From JAAYBF01 sp963716445 (GTDB lineage Bacteria > Actinomycetota > Thermoleophilia > Solirubrobacterales > Thermoleophilaceae): DNA of 64,000 nt. Positions 1 to 8,036 of the stretch are shown here, one piece after another. The stretch covers positions 620,001 to 684,000 of the forward strand of contig OY970313.1 of assembly GCA_963716445.1 (NCBI GenBank), written 5' to 3'. The position numbers and the translations under genes were made by a program. The number at the start of each line of letters is the position of its first letter. Position 1 is the first letter of the stretch. Under the pieces are notes generated by a model. The model did not search any database and was not told the DNA's origin. It was given only the letters and a program-made list of their open reading frames with translations.

Positions 1-842
1 CGGCGCTGCGCTTCGACTCGCGGACCGGACGTGTCACCGTCGACGCCGATCCCCTGCCCGCGGTCGTCAAGGGGATCCCTCTTCGGATGCAGACCGTCAT
101 GCTCGACATCGATCGACCGGGGTTCATGGTGAACCCGACGTCGTGCGTCCCCACCAAGATCGCCTCGGTCGTCCGGTCTCAGGACGAGGCTGTGTCACGC
201 TCGGCGGTCCGCTTCGCCGTAGGAGGATGTCGCTTCCTGCGGTTCGGCCCGAAGGTGTCGCTCGCCCTGACGGATCGCTCGGAGCTGGGCAAGGGCGACC
301 ATCCGGGCTTGAAGCTGAGGATCGCGTCGCCGCGCGGCGGAGCCAACATCCGCGTGGCGAAGGTGCGGCTGCCGAAGATCGTCGGGCTCGACCCGAGCGG
401 CGTGACGGCGCTCTGCTCGCGCGAGCAGGCGCGCGACGGAGAGTGTCCGGACGGCGCCCACGTGGGTACCGCGCGCGGAAGCACCCGGCTGCTGTCGCGA
501 CCGCTGAAGGGCGACGTCTATCTCGTGCAGCCGAAGGGCAATGGCCTTCCGGACCTCTGGGCGCAAGTCGGCGGCATGGGCGTCTCGATGAGCCTCCGGA
601 TGGAGATCTCGGTACGAGATGGCCAGATCGTGACCAAGCTGGTCGACCTGCCCGACTTCCCGCTGTCGAGCTTCACAGTCCGATTCCCGGCGGGCAAGCA
701 GGGAATTCTCACCACGACTCGCAGTCCGTGCGTCGGCCGACGGCCACGCCGGATCGTGGTCCCGGCCGCCCTCACCGCGCACAGCGACGTCCATCGGCGC
801 TTGCGAACTCGCCTCAGGGTCCCGGGCTGCGGCAGCCGGTAG
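1..842 (+). CDS. Secreted/surface repetitive protein, C-terminal part (5' end outside window)
   Basis: The reading frame is open from base 3 of the window, so the gene starts upstream and only the last ~279 residues are seen. The piece contains a motif LDIDRPGFMVNPTSC followed by a beta-rich region with paired cysteines (for example ALCSREQARDGECPDG and the terminal VPGCG). I recall this DRPxFxxNPTSC pattern from large secreted proteins of Thermoleophilia, but no enzymatic function is known to me. It ends 3 bases before the stop of the convergent dehydrogenase gene. Function unknown; the call rests on pattern memory, not a search. Confidence 0.55.
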   Translation, partial: ALRFDSRTGRVTVDADPLPAVVKGIPLRMQTVMLDIDRPGFMVNPTSCVPTKIASVVRSQDEAVSRSAVRFAVGGCRFLRFGPKVSLALTDRSELGKGDHPGLKLRIASPRGGANIRVAKVRLPKIVGLDPSGVTALCSREQARDGECPDGAHVGTARGSTRLLSRPLKGDVYLVQPKGNGLPDLWAQVGGMGVSMSLRMEISVRDGQIVTKLVDLPDFPLSSFTVRFPAGKQGILTTTRSPCVGRRPRRIVVPAALTAHSDVHRRLRTRLRVPGCGSR

Positions 843-845
843 TCG

Positions 846-1673
846 TCAGCAGGTCATGCCGGTGAACTGGCCGCCGGTCACGTTCAGCACCTGACCGTGC
901 ACGTAGTTCGACCAGGGCGAGCAGAGGTAGAAGATGCCGCCGGCGGCCTCCTCGGGGGTTCCGGGACGACCGAGCGGGATCAGCATCGTCGCCATCTGAC
1001 GCAGCTGCTCGGGGATGCCGAGCTGGATCTCCTTGCCGTCGACCTCGACGGACTCGGAGCTCTCCTTGGCGGCCGTCAGGCGGGTCTCGATGAAGCCGAA
1101 AGCGACCGCGTTGACGTTGATCTTGAACTGCCCCCACTCCTTGGCGAGCGTCTTGGTCAGCCCGACGACGCCCGACTTGCCGGACGAGTAGTTGACCTGG
1201 CCGGCGTTGCCCATCGTGCCCGACACCGACGAGACGTTGACGACCTTGCGGAAGACCTCGCGGCCCTCCTCCTTCTCCCGCTTCGCCGGCTCGCGCATGT
1301 GCGGGGCGGCGGCGCGGAGGACCTTGAACGGGACGACGTTGTGGATGTCGAGCATCGCCTGGAACTGCTCGTCGGACATCTTGTGGATCGGCCCGTCCCA
1401 CGTGTAGCCGGCGTTGTTGACGACGATGTCGAGCCCCCCGAACGCCTCGACCGCCGTCTCGACGAGCTTGTCCGGCACGCCGTCCTTGGTCAGGTCGCCC
1501 GCGAAGGCGACGGTCTCGCCCTGGATCTCCCCCGAAGCCTGCTCGGCGACGTCGCCGTCGAGGTCGTTGATCAAGACCTTGGCGCCCTGCGCGGCCAGCA
1601 GCTCCGCCGTCGCGCGCCCGATGCCGCGCGCCGAGCCTGTGACGATCGCTGATCTACCGTCGAGAACACCCAC
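846..1673 (-). CDS. Short-chain dehydrogenase/reductase (FabG-like)
   Basis: NAD(P)-dependent oxidoreductase of the classical SDR family, about 275 residues. Visible motifs are the cofactor glycine motif TGSARGIG near residue 12, the NNAG motif near residue 87, and the catalytic Ser plus YSSGK (YxxxK) near residue 160. The frame stays open farther upstream, but the GTG at 1673 is preferred because AAGGAG lies 6 bases before it and the Rossmann strand starts right after. A -10-like TAACAAT (complement of 1707-1713) lies upstream. Substrate cannot be read from sequence; a 3-oxoacyl or hydroxyacyl thioester is plausible given the acyl-CoA genes nearby. Confidence 0.85.
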   Translation of the reverse strand: MGVLDGRSAIVTGSARGIGRATAELLAAQGAKVLINDLDGDVAEQASGEIQGETVAFAGDLTKDGVPDKLVETAVEAFGGLDIVVNNAGYTWDGPIHKMSDEQFQAMLDIHNVVPFKVLRAAAPHMREPAKREKEEGREVFRKVVNVSSVSGTMGNAGQVNYSSGKSGVVGLTKTLAKEWGQFKINVNAVAFGFIETRLTAAKESSESVEVDGKEIQLGIPEQLRQMATMLIPLGRPGTPEEAAGGIFYLCSPWSNYVHGQVLNVTGGQFTGMTC

Positions 1674-1791
1674 GTTCCACTCCTTGTCGTTTCGAAGACC
1701 GCGGGGATTGTTACGGGCGTCGCGGTGTCGTGCGGCTTCGCCCTGGCCACACGGCCAGTAGCCTCGGCCGCCGAGCAACCGAAGGAGCGAC
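1674..1791. promoter_or_regulatory. Divergent promoter region between two SDR genes
   Basis: The left gene has a -10-like TAACAAT on the minus strand (1713 to 1707) about 33 bases before its GTG. The right gene has TAGCCT at 1759-1764 on the plus strand, followed by a leader containing GAAGGAG just before its GTG. The same TAGCCT hexamer precedes metH. Boxes were assigned by eye and no clear operator was found. Confidence 0.4.
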
Positions 1792-2493
1792 GTGAGCGAG
1801 AACAGTCAGGTGGCGCTGGTGACGGGGGCGAACCGGGGGATCGGTCGCGAGACGGCGCGCCAGCTGGCCGAGCGCGGCTACACGGTGATCGCCAGCGCGC
1901 GCGACGCCGTGAAGGCCGAGGCGGCCGCCGCCGAGATCGGCGGCGACGCCCGCCCGCTCGAGCTCGACGTCAGCGACCCCGCGAGCATCGCGGCCGCGGT
2001 CGAGGCCGTGAAGGCCGAGCCGGGTCGGCTCGACGTGCTCGTCAACAACGCGGGCGTCGGCCTCGACTGGGGCATCGCGGGAACCGACCCCGACTTCGGC
2101 AAGATCCAGGCGACCCTCGAGACGAACCTCTTCGGCGCCTACCGCGTCGCCGTCGGGCTGCTGCCGCTGCTGCGCGAGAGCGCGCACCCGCGGATCGTCA
2201 ACGTCTCCTCCGGCATGGGCGGGGTCGCCGAGATGGGGGGCTGGTCGCCGGGGTACCGCATCTCCAAGGCCGGCCTCAACGCCGTGACGCGCATCCTCTC
2301 GACCGAGCTCGCGGACGCCGGCGTGCTCGTCAACTCCGCCTGCCCGGGCTTCGTCGCCACCGACATGGGCAGTCAGTTCGGCGCCAGCAAGCCGGTCGAG
2401 AAGGGGGCGGCCGGGATCGTCTGGCTCGCGATGCTGCCCGACGACGGCCCGACCGGCGGCTTCTTTCGCGATGGTAAGCGGCTCGTGTTCTGA
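1792..2493 (+). CDS. Short-chain dehydrogenase/reductase, carbonyl-reductase-like
   Basis: A second classical SDR, 233 residues, divergent from the first. It shows TGANRGIG near residue 11, NNAG near residue 86, and the active-site Ser (NVSSGMGG) followed by YRISK. The GTG start has AAGGAGCGAC just upstream. The order of motifs and the short C-terminus resemble the plant/bacterial carbonyl reductase branch (CBR-like, NADPH-using) more than FabG, but this is an impression. The downstream hydrolase gene begins 28 bases after the stop and may be co-transcribed. Confidence 0.85.
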   Translation: MSENSQVALVTGANRGIGRETARQLAERGYTVIASARDAVKAEAAAAEIGGDARPLELDVSDPASIAAAVEAVKAEPGRLDVLVNNAGVGLDWGIAGTDPDFGKIQATLETNLFGAYRVAVGLLPLLRESAHPRIVNVSSGMGGVAEMGGWSPGYRISKAGLNAVTRILSTELADAGVLVNSACPGFVATDMGSQFGASKPVEKGAAGIVWLAMLPDDGPTGGFFRDGKRLVF

Positions 2494-2521
2494 GCCGGCG
2501 ACGACGGGGCAGAGGAGCGCT

Positions 2522-3073
2522 ATGCCGCAGACAGCGCTGGTCGTCGTCGACATGCTCAACCCGTACGACCACGAGGACGCCGACAAGCTCGTGGAGAGCG
2601 TCGAGGATGCGATCGGGCCGCTTCGCCGCCTGCTCGAGCGCGCGGCGGACGCGGGCGTCGACGTCATCTACGTCAACGACAACTACGACGACTGGAACTC
2701 GTCTCAGGAGGAGCTCGCGCGGCGCGCTCTGGCCGGCCGCCGTCCCGATCTCGTCGAGCCGATTCTGCCGTCCGGCGACGCGTCGTTCGTGATCAAGGCG
2801 CGACACAGCGTCTTCTACGGGACGCCGCTGGAGCACCTGCTCCACGAGCGCGGGGTGGAGCGCCTCGTCCTCTGTGGCCAGGTCACCGAGCAGTGCATCC
2901 TCTACAGCGCCCTCGACGCCTACGTACGCCGCTTCGGCGTCGGCGTCGCCAGCGATGCCGTCGCCCACATCGACCGCGCGCTCGCCGACGCGGCGATGCG
3001 GATGATGGAGCGCAACATGCGTGCCCAGGTGACGAGGGGGGAGCTGGTCGACCTCCCTACTCGTAGAAAGTAG
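2522..3073 (+). CDS. Isochorismatase-family cysteine hydrolase
   Basis: Cysteine hydrolase of 183 residues. The family triad is visible: Asp in VVVDM near residue 9, Lys in FVIKARHSVF, and Cys in GQVTEQCI. Family members hydrolyse isochorismate, nicotinamide or other amides; the residues seen do not distinguish these. An upstream in-frame ATG exists at 2471 inside the previous gene, but 2522 is preferred because AGAGGAG precedes it and the beta strand starts at residue 4. Its last codons lie inside the inverted repeat that precedes the acyl-CoA dehydrogenase operon. Confidence 0.8.
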   Translation: MPQTALVVVDMLNPYDHEDADKLVESVEDAIGPLRRLLERAADAGVDVIYVNDNYDDWNSSQEELARRALAGRRPDLVEPILPSGDASFVIKARHSVFYGTPLEHLLHERGVERLVLCGQVTEQCILYSALDAYVRRFGVGVASDAVAHIDRALADAAMRMMERNMRAQVTRGELVDLPTRRK

Positions 3074-3098
3074 GAAGTGCCACTCCTTACTTTGCTAC
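3063..3098. promoter_or_regulatory. Inverted-repeat operator before acyl-CoA dehydrogenase operon
   Basis: The left arm GTAGAAAGTAGGAAGTG (3063-3079) and right arm CACTCCTTACTTTGCTAC (3081-3098) form an imperfect palindrome of about 36 bases around one central base. A -10-like TACGGT follows at 3096-3101, so the palindrome would cover the -35 region and spacer. A related palindrome occurs at 8916-8947 before the carboxyltransferase operon. This is what a dimeric repressor or MerR-type activator site looks like; the regulator is not identified. Confidence 0.6.
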
Positions 3099-3145
3099 GG
3101 TGGCGCTACCACGCGCACAGCGAGCAAGAGGGAGAACGACCACAG

Positions 3146-4333
3146 ATGGCCACCGTCGAGAGCGTCCTGAAGCCGGACTTCGGGACCAAGCGCAAGCACT
3201 TCATCTTCGAGGAGCACCACGACCGCCTGCGCGAGTCGATCGGCTCGTTCGTCGAGAAGGAGCTCGCGCCCCACGCCGAGGAGTGGGAGGAGACGACCTT
3301 CCCCGACGCCGTCATCCAGCGGATGGGCGAGCTGGGCTTCCTCGGCCTGTCGATGCCCGAGGAGTACGGCGGCCAGGGCGGCGACTACTTCTGCAACCTC
3401 GTGCTCGCCGAGGAGATGGGCAAGTCGAACTCCGGTGGCCTGACGATGGGCGTGGCGGTCCACACCGACATGGCGATGCCGCCGATCCACCTGTTCGGCA
3501 GCGAGGAGCAGAAGCAGGAGTGGCTCGTGCCGGCGATCAGGGGGGAGAAGATCCTCTGCCTCGGGATCACCGAGCCCGACGCTGGGTCCGACGTCGCCGG
3601 CATCAAGACGCGCGCCGTCCGCGACGGCGACGACTACGTGATCAACGGGTCGAAGACCTACATCACCAACGGCCACCGCGCCGACGTGATCGTTCTGGTG
3701 ACCAAGACCGACGCCGACAAGGGCTACGACGGCTTCACGCTCTTCCTCGTGCCGATGGACGCGCCCGGCGTGATCCGCGAGAAGAAGCTCAAGAAGCTCG
3801 GCATGCACGCCTCCGACACGGCTCTGCTCGCGTTCCAGGACGTCCGCGTGCCGGCCTCGGCGATGCTCGGCCAGGAGGGCAAGGGCTTCTACCACATCAT
3901 GTGGGAGCTCCAGGGCGAGCGGCTGATCGGCGCGGCCGGCTGCGTCGCCGGCGCGCAGCGCTGCTTCGACCGCACGCTCCAGTACGCGCTCGAGCGCAAG
4001 GCGTTCGGTCGCCAGATCGGCAAGTTCCAGGCGATTCGCCACAAGTTCGCCGAGATGGCGACGAAGATCGAGGCGGGGCGTCAGATGACCTACACGACCG
4101 CGTGGCGCTTCAACAACGGCGAGTATCCGGTGCGCGAGATCTCGATGGCGAAGCTCTACACCGCGCAGATGGCCTGTGAGGTCACCGACGAGTGTCTCCA
4201 GATCCACGGCGGCGCCGGCTACATGCGCGAGTACGGGATCGAGCGGGCGTGGCGCGACATGCGCCTCAACCGGATCGGCGCCGGCACCGACGAGATTATG
4301 CTCGACGTGATCGGCCGCTCCTACGGGCTCTAG
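3146..4333 (+). CDS. Acyl-CoA dehydrogenase, LCAD/IVD-type active site
   Basis: FAD-dependent alpha,beta-dehydrogenation of an acyl-CoA, about 395 residues, normal for the family. Signature stretches are CLGITEPDAGSDVAGI (substrate/FAD loop), ITNG, RKAFGRQIGKFQA, and the C-terminal GGAGYMREYGIERAWRD. The usual SCAD/MCAD Glu before GT near the C-terminus is Ala here (IGAGTDEI). Instead a Glu stands in WELQGERL, matching the helix-G catalytic Glu of long-chain and isovaleryl-CoA dehydrogenases. The ATG at 3146 is chosen over 3077 because it starts the typical N-terminus and follows GAGGGAGAAC. It is first in an operon of acyl-CoA genes. Confidence 0.9.
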   Translation: MATVESVLKPDFGTKRKHFIFEEHHDRLRESIGSFVEKELAPHAEEWEETTFPDAVIQRMGELGFLGLSMPEEYGGQGGDYFCNLVLAEEMGKSNSGGLTMGVAVHTDMAMPPIHLFGSEEQKQEWLVPAIRGEKILCLGITEPDAGSDVAGIKTRAVRDGDDYVINGSKTYITNGHRADVIVLVTKTDADKGYDGFTLFLVPMDAPGVIREKKLKKLGMHASDTALLAFQDVRVPASAMLGQEGKGFYHIMWELQGERLIGAAGCVAGAQRCFDRTLQYALERKAFGRQIGKFQAIRHKFAEMATKIEAGRQMTYTTAWRFNNGEYPVREISMAKLYTAQMACEVTDECLQIHGGAGYMREYGIERAWRDMRLNRIGAGTDEIMLDVIGRSYGL

Positions 4334-4352
4334 GACCGACGGGGCGGGCGCC

Positions 4353-5555
4353 TTGAAGACGTTCGAGAAGGGCGTCCCGGCGTCGGCGCCGGCACGTCCG
4401 ATCCCGCCGTTCGCCGAGCGGCACGAGGAGCTGCGCGCGTCGATCCGGACCTTCGTCGAGCAGGAGCTGCGCCCGCACGCCGACGCGTGGGAGGACGCCC
4501 GCTGGTTCCCGAACGACGTGTTCGAGAAGCTCGCGGCCAACGGCCTGCTCGGGCTCAAATACCCGCGCGAGTACGGCGGCGAGGGCGGAGACCACCTCGA
4601 CGACGCCGTGCTGATCGAAGAGCTCGGCCTCTGCGGCTCGGGCGGCGTGGCGGCCGGGGTCGGCGCCCACATCTCGATCGCGACCCCGCCGATCTTCAAG
4701 TTCGGCACCGAGGAGCAGAAGCGGCGCTTCCTCGTGCCGGGGATCAGGGGCGAGAAGATCGCCGCGCTCGGGATCACCGAGCCGGGGACGGGCTCGGACG
4801 TCGCCGGCATTCGCACCCAGGCGAAGCGCGTCGACGGCGGCTGGCTCGTCAACGGCTCGAAGACCTTCATCACCGGCGGCGTGCGCGCCGACGTCGTGGT
4901 CACGGCGGTCAAGACCAGCGAAGAGGGCGGGCACGGCGGCCTCTCGTTCCTGCTGATCGAGAAGGGCATGGAGGGCTTCACCGTGTCGAAGAAGCTCGAG
5001 AAGCTCGGCTGGCACGCCTCCGACACCGCGGAGCTGGCGTTCCAGGACGTCTTCGTGCCCGACGAGAACCTGCTCGGCGAGGAGAACCGCGGCTTCTACC
5101 TGATCGTCGCCAACTTCCAGTGGGAGCGGATCGCGATGGCGCTCGGCGCCGTCGCCGCGATGCGACGGCTGCTCGACCAGACGATCTCCTACGCCCGCGA
5201 CCGCCGGCAGTTCGGTCGCCCGATCGGCGACTTCCAGGCGACCCGTCACAAGATCGCCACGATGGCGACCAAGTTCGAGACCTCGCGTGCGCTGACCTAC
5301 CACGCGCTGCGCCTCTTCCACGACGGCCACGACGCGATCCAGGAGGTGACGATGGCCAAGCTGATGTCCCAGCGCGCGGCCTGCGAGGTCGCCGACGACG
5401 CGCTCCAGATCTTCGGCGGCGCCGGCTACGTCGACGTCATCCCCGGAGTCTCGAGCTCGATCCAGCGCGCCGTCCGCGACCTCCGCCTCGGCCCGATCGG
5501 CGGCGGCACCGACGAGGTGATGAAGGAGATCCTCGGCCGGCAGCTCGGGCTCTAG
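4353..5555 (+). CDS. Acyl-CoA dehydrogenase family protein, atypical catalytic residues
   Basis: A paralogue of the preceding gene, 400 residues, starting at a TTG 19 bases after it. It keeps ALGITEPGTGSDVAGI, FITGG, RRQFGRPIGDFQATRHK and IFGGAGYVD. At the helix-G position it has ANFQWERI (Asn where the first copy has Glu), and the C-terminal site reads IGGGTDEV with no Glu. Both usual positions of the catalytic base are therefore empty. Many actinobacterial FadE-like proteins vary here, so it may use another base or a different reaction. FAD fold is clear; substrate unknown. Confidence 0.85.
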   Translation: MKTFEKGVPASAPARPIPPFAERHEELRASIRTFVEQELRPHADAWEDARWFPNDVFEKLAANGLLGLKYPREYGGEGGDHLDDAVLIEELGLCGSGGVAAGVGAHISIATPPIFKFGTEEQKRRFLVPGIRGEKIAALGITEPGTGSDVAGIRTQAKRVDGGWLVNGSKTFITGGVRADVVVTAVKTSEEGGHGGLSFLLIEKGMEGFTVSKKLEKLGWHASDTAELAFQDVFVPDENLLGEENRGFYLIVANFQWERIAMALGAVAAMRRLLDQTISYARDRRQFGRPIGDFQATRHKIATMATKFETSRALTYHALRLFHDGHDAIQEVTMAKLMSQRAACEVADDALQIFGGAGYVDVIPGVSSSIQRAVRDLRLGPIGGGTDEVMKEILGRQLGL

Positions 5556-5588
5556 GACGCCTGCCGCAGGGGTTGAGAGACTGCCCGC

Positions 5589-6962
5589 GTGGCCGAGCGG
5601 AGCTTCGACGTGGTCGTCCTGGGAGCTGGCCCTGCCGGGGAGGTAGCCGCAGGGCGGCTGGCGGACGGCGGGTTGTCGGTTGCGGTCGTCGAGCCGCATC
5701 TGGTCGGCGGCGAGTGCGCCTTCTACGCGTGCATGCCGTCGAAGGCGCTGCTGCGGCCGGGGGAGGTGCTGAACGAGGCGCGCCGCGTGCCGGGGGTGGC
5801 GGAGGCGGTCGGGACCGAGCTAGACGTCCGCGAGGTGCTGGCACGACGCGACGAGGTCGTCCACGACCTCAGTGACGAGAGCCAGCTGCCGTGGCTCGAG
5901 GACAAGGGCGTCGAGCTGTTCCGGGGTGTCGGCCAGATCGAGGGCGAGCGGCGAGTTCGCGTCGGCGACGACGTGCTCGTCGCCGACCGCGCTGTCGTGG
6001 TCGCGACCGGCAGCGCGCCGACGCTGCCGCCGATCGACGGCCTGCGCGAGGCACAGCCCTGGACGAATCGCGAGGCCACGACAGCGAAGGCGGCGCCGGC
6101 ACGGCTCGCCGTGCTCGGCGGCGGGGTGGCCGGCGTCGAGCTCGCCCAGGCCTGGAGCACGCTGGGATCGCGGGTGACGATCCTCGAGCGCAGCGACCGG
6201 CTGATCGAGCGCGAGGAGCCGTTCGCCGGCGAGCAGGTGTCCGACTCGCTCCGCGCGCGCGGAGTCGACGTGCGCGTGGACGCCGCCGTGACGGCGGTGC
6301 GCGCCGCGGGCGACGAGGTCGTCGTGCAGCTCGACGGCCAGGCTCCGGTGACCGCCGACGAGCTGCTCGTGGCCGCCGGACGTCGCCCGAACACCGATGA
6401 CCTTGGCATCGACAGCATCGGTCTCGAGCCCGGCAAGGCGATCGCCGTCGACGACCGGATGCGCGCCGAGGACGTCGCGGGTGGCTGGCTGTTCGCGGTC
6501 GGCGACGTCAACGGACGAGTCCAGCTGACGCACATGGGCAAGTATCAGGCGCGCGCCGCCGCCGACGTGATCCTCGGCAAGGACGCCGTCGTCAGCGAGG
6601 ACGGGCCGGTCTCCCCGCGGGTGATCTTCACTGAGCCGCAGGTCGCCGCCGTCGGCCACACGCTCGCCTCGGCCGAGCAGGCCGGTCTGCGCGTCCGCGC
6701 GGTAGACGTCGACACGGAGGGCAACGCGGGCGGCAGCTTCGTCGGCAAGGGGGCCGCCGGAACCTGTCGGATCGTCGTGGACGAGGATCGCCGCGTGATC
6801 GTGGGAGCCACCTTCACCGGCGTCGAGGTCGCCGAGTCGCTCCACGCCGCGACGATCGCGATCGTCGGCGAGGTGCCGCTCGACCGCCTCTGGCACGCGA
6901 TTCCTTCGTTTCCCACGCGTAGCGAGCTGTGGCTGAACCTGCTCGAGGCCTACGGCTTCTGA
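5589..6962 (+). CDS. Dihydrolipoamide-dehydrogenase-like flavoprotein disulfide reductase
   Basis: FAD/NAD(P) oxidoreductase of class I, 457 residues, GTG start. The FAD motif GAGPAGEVAAGRL lies at residues 11-23, followed by the redox pair in GECAFYACMPSK (CX4C), a second glycine motif LGGGVAGVELAQAW, and the FAD motif FAVGDVNG. The dimerisation domain ends with PSFPTRSE, where active dihydrolipoamide dehydrogenases have HPTxSE. The catalytic His is thus Phe, as in some non-lipoamide members. No lipoate-dependent complex is nearby, so a quinone, thiol or other disulfide substrate is more likely. Probably in the same operon as the two acyl-CoA dehydrogenases. Confidence 0.8.
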   Translation: MAERSFDVVVLGAGPAGEVAAGRLADGGLSVAVVEPHLVGGECAFYACMPSKALLRPGEVLNEARRVPGVAEAVGTELDVREVLARRDEVVHDLSDESQLPWLEDKGVELFRGVGQIEGERRVRVGDDVLVADRAVVVATGSAPTLPPIDGLREAQPWTNREATTAKAAPARLAVLGGGVAGVELAQAWSTLGSRVTILERSDRLIEREEPFAGEQVSDSLRARGVDVRVDAAVTAVRAAGDEVVVQLDGQAPVTADELLVAAGRRPNTDDLGIDSIGLEPGKAIAVDDRMRAEDVAGGWLFAVGDVNGRVQLTHMGKYQARAAADVILGKDAVVSEDGPVSPRVIFTEPQVAAVGHTLASAEQAGLRVRAVDVDTEGNAGGSFVGKGAAGTCRIVVDEDRRVIVGATFTGVEVAESLHAATIAIVGEVPLDRLWHAIPSFPTRSELWLNLLEAYGF

Positions 6963-7240
6963 CCGGCTCTCCGCGTGCCGTGGCGGTGCTGGCGCGCGTT
7001 CGCGCGATCCCGCCTGGCCGCGTTACGACCTATGGCGACGTCTCGCCCGGCGCGCCGCGCTTCGCCGGCTCGGTGCTCTCGACGTGCGACGACATCAGCG
7101 TGCCTTGGCAACGCGTCGTGCGCGCGGACGGCTCGCTGCCGAAGGGGGACCGCCAACGGCGTTTGCTCGAGGCCGAGGGCGTCGCCTTCCGCGGCGCGCG
7201 CGTCGACATGCGCGCGGCGTGGATGCCGGTCCCCGGATAA
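6929..7240 (+). CDS. Alkyltransferase-like (ATL/MGMT-fold) DNA-binding protein
   Basis: A small protein with the MGMT C-terminal fold: IPPGRVTTYGDVS, then VPWQRVVRADGSLPKG and LLEAEGVAF. Methyltransferases have PCHRVV; here the acceptor Cys is Trp and the His is Gln, so alkyl transfer is not possible. ATL proteins with Trp at this site bind O6-alkylguanine and hand the lesion to nucleotide excision repair. The start is uncertain: GTG 6929 gives 103 residues and overlaps the previous gene by 34 bases, while GTG 6980 gives 86 residues. Neither has a good ribosome binding site. Confidence 0.7.
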   Translation: MAEPARGLRLLTGSPRAVAVLARVRAIPPGRVTTYGDVSPGAPRFAGSVLSTCDDISVPWQRVVRADGSLPKGDRQRRLLEAEGVAFRGARVDMRAAWMPVPG

Positions 7241-7250
7241 CCTCGCCGCA

Positions 7251-8036
7251 GTGGCCTTCGAGAAGATTCGCTACGAGGTCGACGACCTGAAAGTCGCGAC
7301 GATCACGCTCGACGATCCCGAGACCCGCAACGCGCTCGGGAACGACACGCTGACGGAGCTGATCGCCGCCTTCGAGCAGGCGCGCGACGATCCCAACGTC
7401 GGCTGCGTCGTGCTCGCCTCGTCGCACGACAAGGTGTTCTCGGCGGGCGGCAACCTCGCCGGCTTCGCGGCCGACATGCCGCTCGTCCACAAGCACTTCG
7501 CCACCGACCTCTTTCCGCGCCTCTTCCGCCTGATCGGCCAGCTCGGGAAGCCGACGATCTGCGCGGCCAACGGTCACGTCCTGGCTGGCTCGCTCGGCGT
7601 GGCGCTCGCCTGCGATCTGATCGTCGCGTCCGACAAGGCGACGTTCGGCACGCCGGAGATCAACGTCGGCGTCTTCCCGTTCATGATCATGGCGCTGATC
7701 TACCGCAACGTCGGTCGCAAGAAGACGAACGAGATGCTGCTGCTGGGCGAGCGGCTGAGCGCCAAGGAGGCGCTGGCGATCGGCCTCGTCAACAAGGTCG
7801 TGCCGGCGCGCGGGATGGAGTTCGAGGTTCGCGAGTGGGCGGAGAAGCTGGCCGCCAAGTCGCCCTTGACGATGCGCCTCGGCAAGGACGCGATGTACCG
7901 CCAGCAGGACATGGCCTTCGACGAGGCGCTCGAGTTCCTCCACCACAACCTGACGCTCTCGTTCTCGACCGAGGACATCCAGGAGGGCGTCAAGGCGTTC
8001 TTCGAGAAGCGCGAGCCGGTGTGGAGGGGCCGATGA
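7251..8036 (+). CDS. Enoyl-CoA hydratase/isomerase family protein
   Basis: Crotonase-fold protein of 261 residues. Visible are the first oxyanion-hole region FSAGGNLAGF, the second GSLGVALACDLIVAS, TPEINVGVFP and AIGLVNKVVP. Members hydrate enoyl-CoA or carry out related thioester chemistry. The GTG at 7251 is chosen because FEKIRYEV is the usual first strand and the frame upstream runs through the ATL gene; no strong Shine-Dalgarno sequence is seen. It overlaps the next gene by ATGA, so the two are translationally coupled. It fits a beta-oxidation-like pathway with the two dehydrogenases upstream. Confidence 0.85.
   Translation: MAFEKIRYEVDDLKVATITLDDPETRNALGNDTLTELIAAFEQARDDPNVGCVVLASSHDKVFSAGGNLAGFAADMPLVHKHFATDLFPRLFRLIGQLGKPTICAANGHVLAGSLGVALACDLIVASDKATFGTPEINVGVFPFMIMALIYRNVGRKKTNEMLLLGERLSAKEALAIGLVNKVVPARGMEFEVREWAEKLAAKSPLTMRLGKDAMYRQQDMAFDEALEFLHHNLTLSFSTEDIQEGVKAFFEKREPVWRGR

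Noticed and set aside
1674..1778. Longer N-terminus for the first SDR (frame open to 1778)
   Set aside because: The added residues do not resemble an SDR and would remove the well-placed AAGGAG site and GTG at 1673.
3095..5026. 643-residue minus-strand open frame opposite the acyl-CoA dehydrogenases
   Set aside because: Antisense shadow of two clearly conserved genes; no motif and no start signal.
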